Origin: Rivihabitans pingtungensis
Lineage (GTDB): Bacteria > Pseudomonadota > Gammaproteobacteria > Burkholderiales > Aquaspirillaceae
NCBI RefSeq assembly: GCF_003201855.1
Contig: NZ_QJKI01000014.1
Coordinates: 22,394 to 86,393 of the forward strand
Length of the DNA stretch: 64,000 bases
Reading direction: 5' to 3'
The notes below the pieces were generated by a model that saw only the letters and a list, made by a program, of their open reading frames with translations, did no database searches and was not told where the DNA came from. How positions within the stretch are numbered: position 1 is the first letter of the stretch; each line of letters begins with the position of its first letter. Positions 62,551-64,000 of the stretch are shown here, piece by piece. The translations under genes and the position numbers were made by a program.

Positions 62551-63587
62551 GCTTGCTCTCCTTGCCCGACAACCGGGGTGAACGGGGTAAGGCGCACGCT
62601 GTCGCCCGGCTCACAGGCCAGCGCCTGGGCGGTATCCGGCGACACCCAGACTTCATCGCCATGCCACAGCACATCGGCCAGCACGGCGCGGAATTGGCTG
62701 GTGCGCTGGTTACAAATCAAATAGGTTTCGGTGCCGGCCGGACGGTTGTCGATGATGTGCAGCTGAGCGATGCGGCTATGCATGATCGAGCGCACCCAAT
62801 GGGTTTTGGCGGTCAGCGTCGGCGCGCCGTCGATGGCGTCGATGTAATCATCCGCCTCGAAGCCTTCATCCATCAGGATGGCAAACGGGACTTCCGCATC
62901 CGGGTGAATCTGGCCCATCGCCTGCTGGGCGGCATCGGGCAGCAGCGGCACGTAAATCGGATAGGTGGGCATCAACTCGGCGATGAAGGTCTTGTTGCCC
63001 AGGGCGATGCGGCGGTCAACTTCTTCGACTTCCATCTTGAAAAACGGCTTGCCGATGGCTTCCCAGAAAGGGTAACGGCCTTCGGCGTCGGTGTGGCCCT
63101 GCATTTCGTCAAACAGGCGCTCGGAAAAGCGCTGGGGATGCGAGGCAATAAACAGCAGGCGCGCGCGCGACAGCATATCGGCGGCGGCAGAATCCAGAAA
63201 CGCCGGATCCAGATAAAACCCACACAGCTGAGTGACGCCGGTCAGGTCATTGCACAGAGTGAGCGCATGAATCTTGTTGTTCACCCCCAGCGCCGCCGAG
63301 GCGTGAATCAGGGTTTCATTGCGGTAGCTGTAAAACGGCTGGGTAAACCCCGCCGAGGCAATCAGCCCGGCCGTGCCCACCACCTGGCCATCAACTTCCA
63401 GCATGAAGGTGTAGCTTTCTTCGCTTTGCCAGGCCACATCACTGTCCAGGGCGGCAATCGATTGCTGGATGCGCTCGAACAGATACTCCCGATGTGGGGT
63501 TAATCCGGTCACGCCGGCCGCACTGGCGGCAGCCATGTGTTCCAGTGCCGGTAAATCGGTTGTTCGCGCCGGTCGAACAATCATCAT
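62547..63587 (-). CDS. aruF: Arginine/ornithine N-succinyltransferase, alpha subunit
   Basis: A 346-residue paralogue of AruG. Typical AruF segments: VVGTAGLIASAGFTQPFYSY, NNKIHALTLCNDLTGVTQLC, FIASHPQRFSERLFDEMQGH and FIAELMPTYPIYVPLLPDAA. It catalyses succinylation of arginine and/or ornithine with succinyl-CoA. A GTG at 63596 is in frame, but ATG 63587 has GGGAG 8 nt upstream and is used. Translationally coupled to aruG. aruC (succinylornithine aminotransferase) is not in the window. Confidence 0.92.
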   Translation of the reverse strand: MMIVRPARTTDLPALEHMAAASAAGVTGLTPHREYLFERIQQSIAALDSDVAWQSEESYTFMLEVDGQVVGTAGLIASAGFTQPFYSYRNETLIHASAALGVNNKIHALTLCNDLTGVTQLCGFYLDPAFLDSAAADMLSRARLLFIASHPQRFSERLFDEMQGHTDAEGRYPFWEAIGKPFFKMEVEEVDRRIALGNKTFIAELMPTYPIYVPLLPDAAQQAMGQIHPDAEVPFAILMDEGFEADDYIDAIDGAPTLTAKTHWVRSIMHSRIAQLHIIDNRPAGTETYLICNQRTSQFRAVLADVLWHGDEVWVSPDTAQALACEPGDSVRLTPFTPVVGQGEQA

Positions 63588-63908
63588 GCCACTCACTCCC
63601 TAGCCTGTTCGCGCAACACACGCCAGCCCAGGCCGCCGGGGGGTGGCGGTCGGGCGAATCCATGCCGTTTTGCCGGGTGCAGATGACAATGGGGCGTCTT
63701 CTGGCCGGACAACGGCTTTATCTGATTTTAATCAAATTCGACAAGCAGGCATTTCGGGTTTGCGACACAGGCGTACAGATTGCGAAGACGTGGTTTTCTC
63801 TGATTTTTTGCCAAAAATCAGCAGAAATTCGCATAAGAGATGCGTTCAGAAGTGAACGCACAAAACACAGAACCCCCTGTAGCGTTGCTACAGGGGGTTT
63901 GAATGGGA
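63588..63908. other. Region between aruF and the rrn operon end
   Basis: No gene. AT-rich sequence at 63715-63835 probably holds the aruF promoter. Two hairpins stand next to the rrn end: TGCGTTCA/TGAACGCA (63841-63860) and the rrn terminator. Confidence 0.5.
63868..63902 (-). terminator. Terminator of the rRNA operon
   Basis: AACCCCCTGTAGC/GCTACAGGGGGTT stem (13 bp, 3-nt loop) immediately after the 5S 3' end, with a TTCTGTGTTTT tract on the minus strand. Confidence 0.8.
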
Positions 63909-64000
63909 GCCTGGCGTTGACCTACTTTCACACGGGTAATCCGCACTATCATCGGCGCGAAGTGGTTTCACTGTCCTGTTCGGGATGGGAAGGAGTGGGG
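63909..64000 (-). rRNA. 5S ribosomal RNA, 3' part (continues beyond the window)
   Basis: Read on the minus strand, the sequence contains CCTTCCCATCCCGAACAGGA, CAGTGAAACCACTTCGCGCC, GATGATAGTGCGGATTACCC and ends GTAGGTCAACGCCAGGC, the conserved helices of bacterial 5S rRNA. About 92 nt are present. The rest of the rrn operon (23S, 16S) should lie to the right. Confidence 0.95.

Overview
The window is high-GC bacterial DNA that reads as a betaproteobacterium of the order Neisseriales (Chromobacteriaceae/Chitinibacteraceae type). This placement is inferred from protein flavour and gene content: a FadL porin and beta-oxidation genes, a pcnB-folK-panBCD block, arginine succinyltransferase aruFG, several chemoreceptors, and many small paired hairpins. 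Genes are densely packed on both strands, and almost all are chromosomal housekeeping or metabolic genes. A 5S rRNA gene on the minus strand enters at the right edge, so an rrn operon lies just outside.

Layout. 1-3.3 kb: fatty-acid genes (3-hydroxyacyl-CoA dehydrogenase start, FadL porin, acyl-CoA thioesterase) and a 2Fe-2S protein. 3.3-5.5 kb: a decayed patch with a lyase remnant and an AT-richer gene encoding a HEPN-like domain plus four zinc ribbons. 5.5-18 kb: sbcDC, a tyrosine recombinase, an NlpC/P60 lipoprotein, uup, a CLC antiporter and thiL-pgpA. 18-29 kb: a secreted protein of unknown role, a chemoreceptor, a Rieske oxygenase, ackA-pta, a DUF945 protein, and ribB behind an FMN riboswitch. 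29.5-33 kb: trpE followed by an integron-type gene cassette (two attC sites around a HEPN gene) with no integrase in view, then an AEC transporter. 33-46 kb: glutathione peroxidase, trxA, rho, aroF, OsmC, mltB, radC, and the pcnB-folK-kinase-panBCD run. 46-52 kb: an NlpC/P60-like protein without its cysteine, a second chemoreceptor, a LysR/PACE efflux pair, and an SHP/DHC/cytochrome b set. 52-64 kb: acyl-CoA dehydrogenase, a DUF2062-nudF-PilZ-like-NERD overlap operon, livHMGF, aruFG and the rrn end.

How the parts connect. Two sets of palindromic sites recur in front of acyl-CoA-related genes: AAAC-N4-GTTT (hydroxyacyl-CoA dehydrogenase, fadL, acyl-CoA dehydrogenase) and TGC-N3-GCA (fadL, ackA-pta, acyl-CoA dehydrogenase, livHMGF). 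They suggest two regulators that tie lipid use, the acetyl-CoA/acetate node and branched-chain amino acid import together.

The most unusual feature is a family of about 14 dispersed imperfectly palindromic repeats of roughly 110 bp with ends like GCTCACAAAACCC. Where a copy abuts the 3' end of a gene it always has the same orientation, and in about six cases the repeat edge coincides with the TAA/TAG stop codon of that gene. The second highlight is the orphan integron cassette encoding an Rx4H HEPN protein, and the third is the HEPN plus zinc-ribbon gene.
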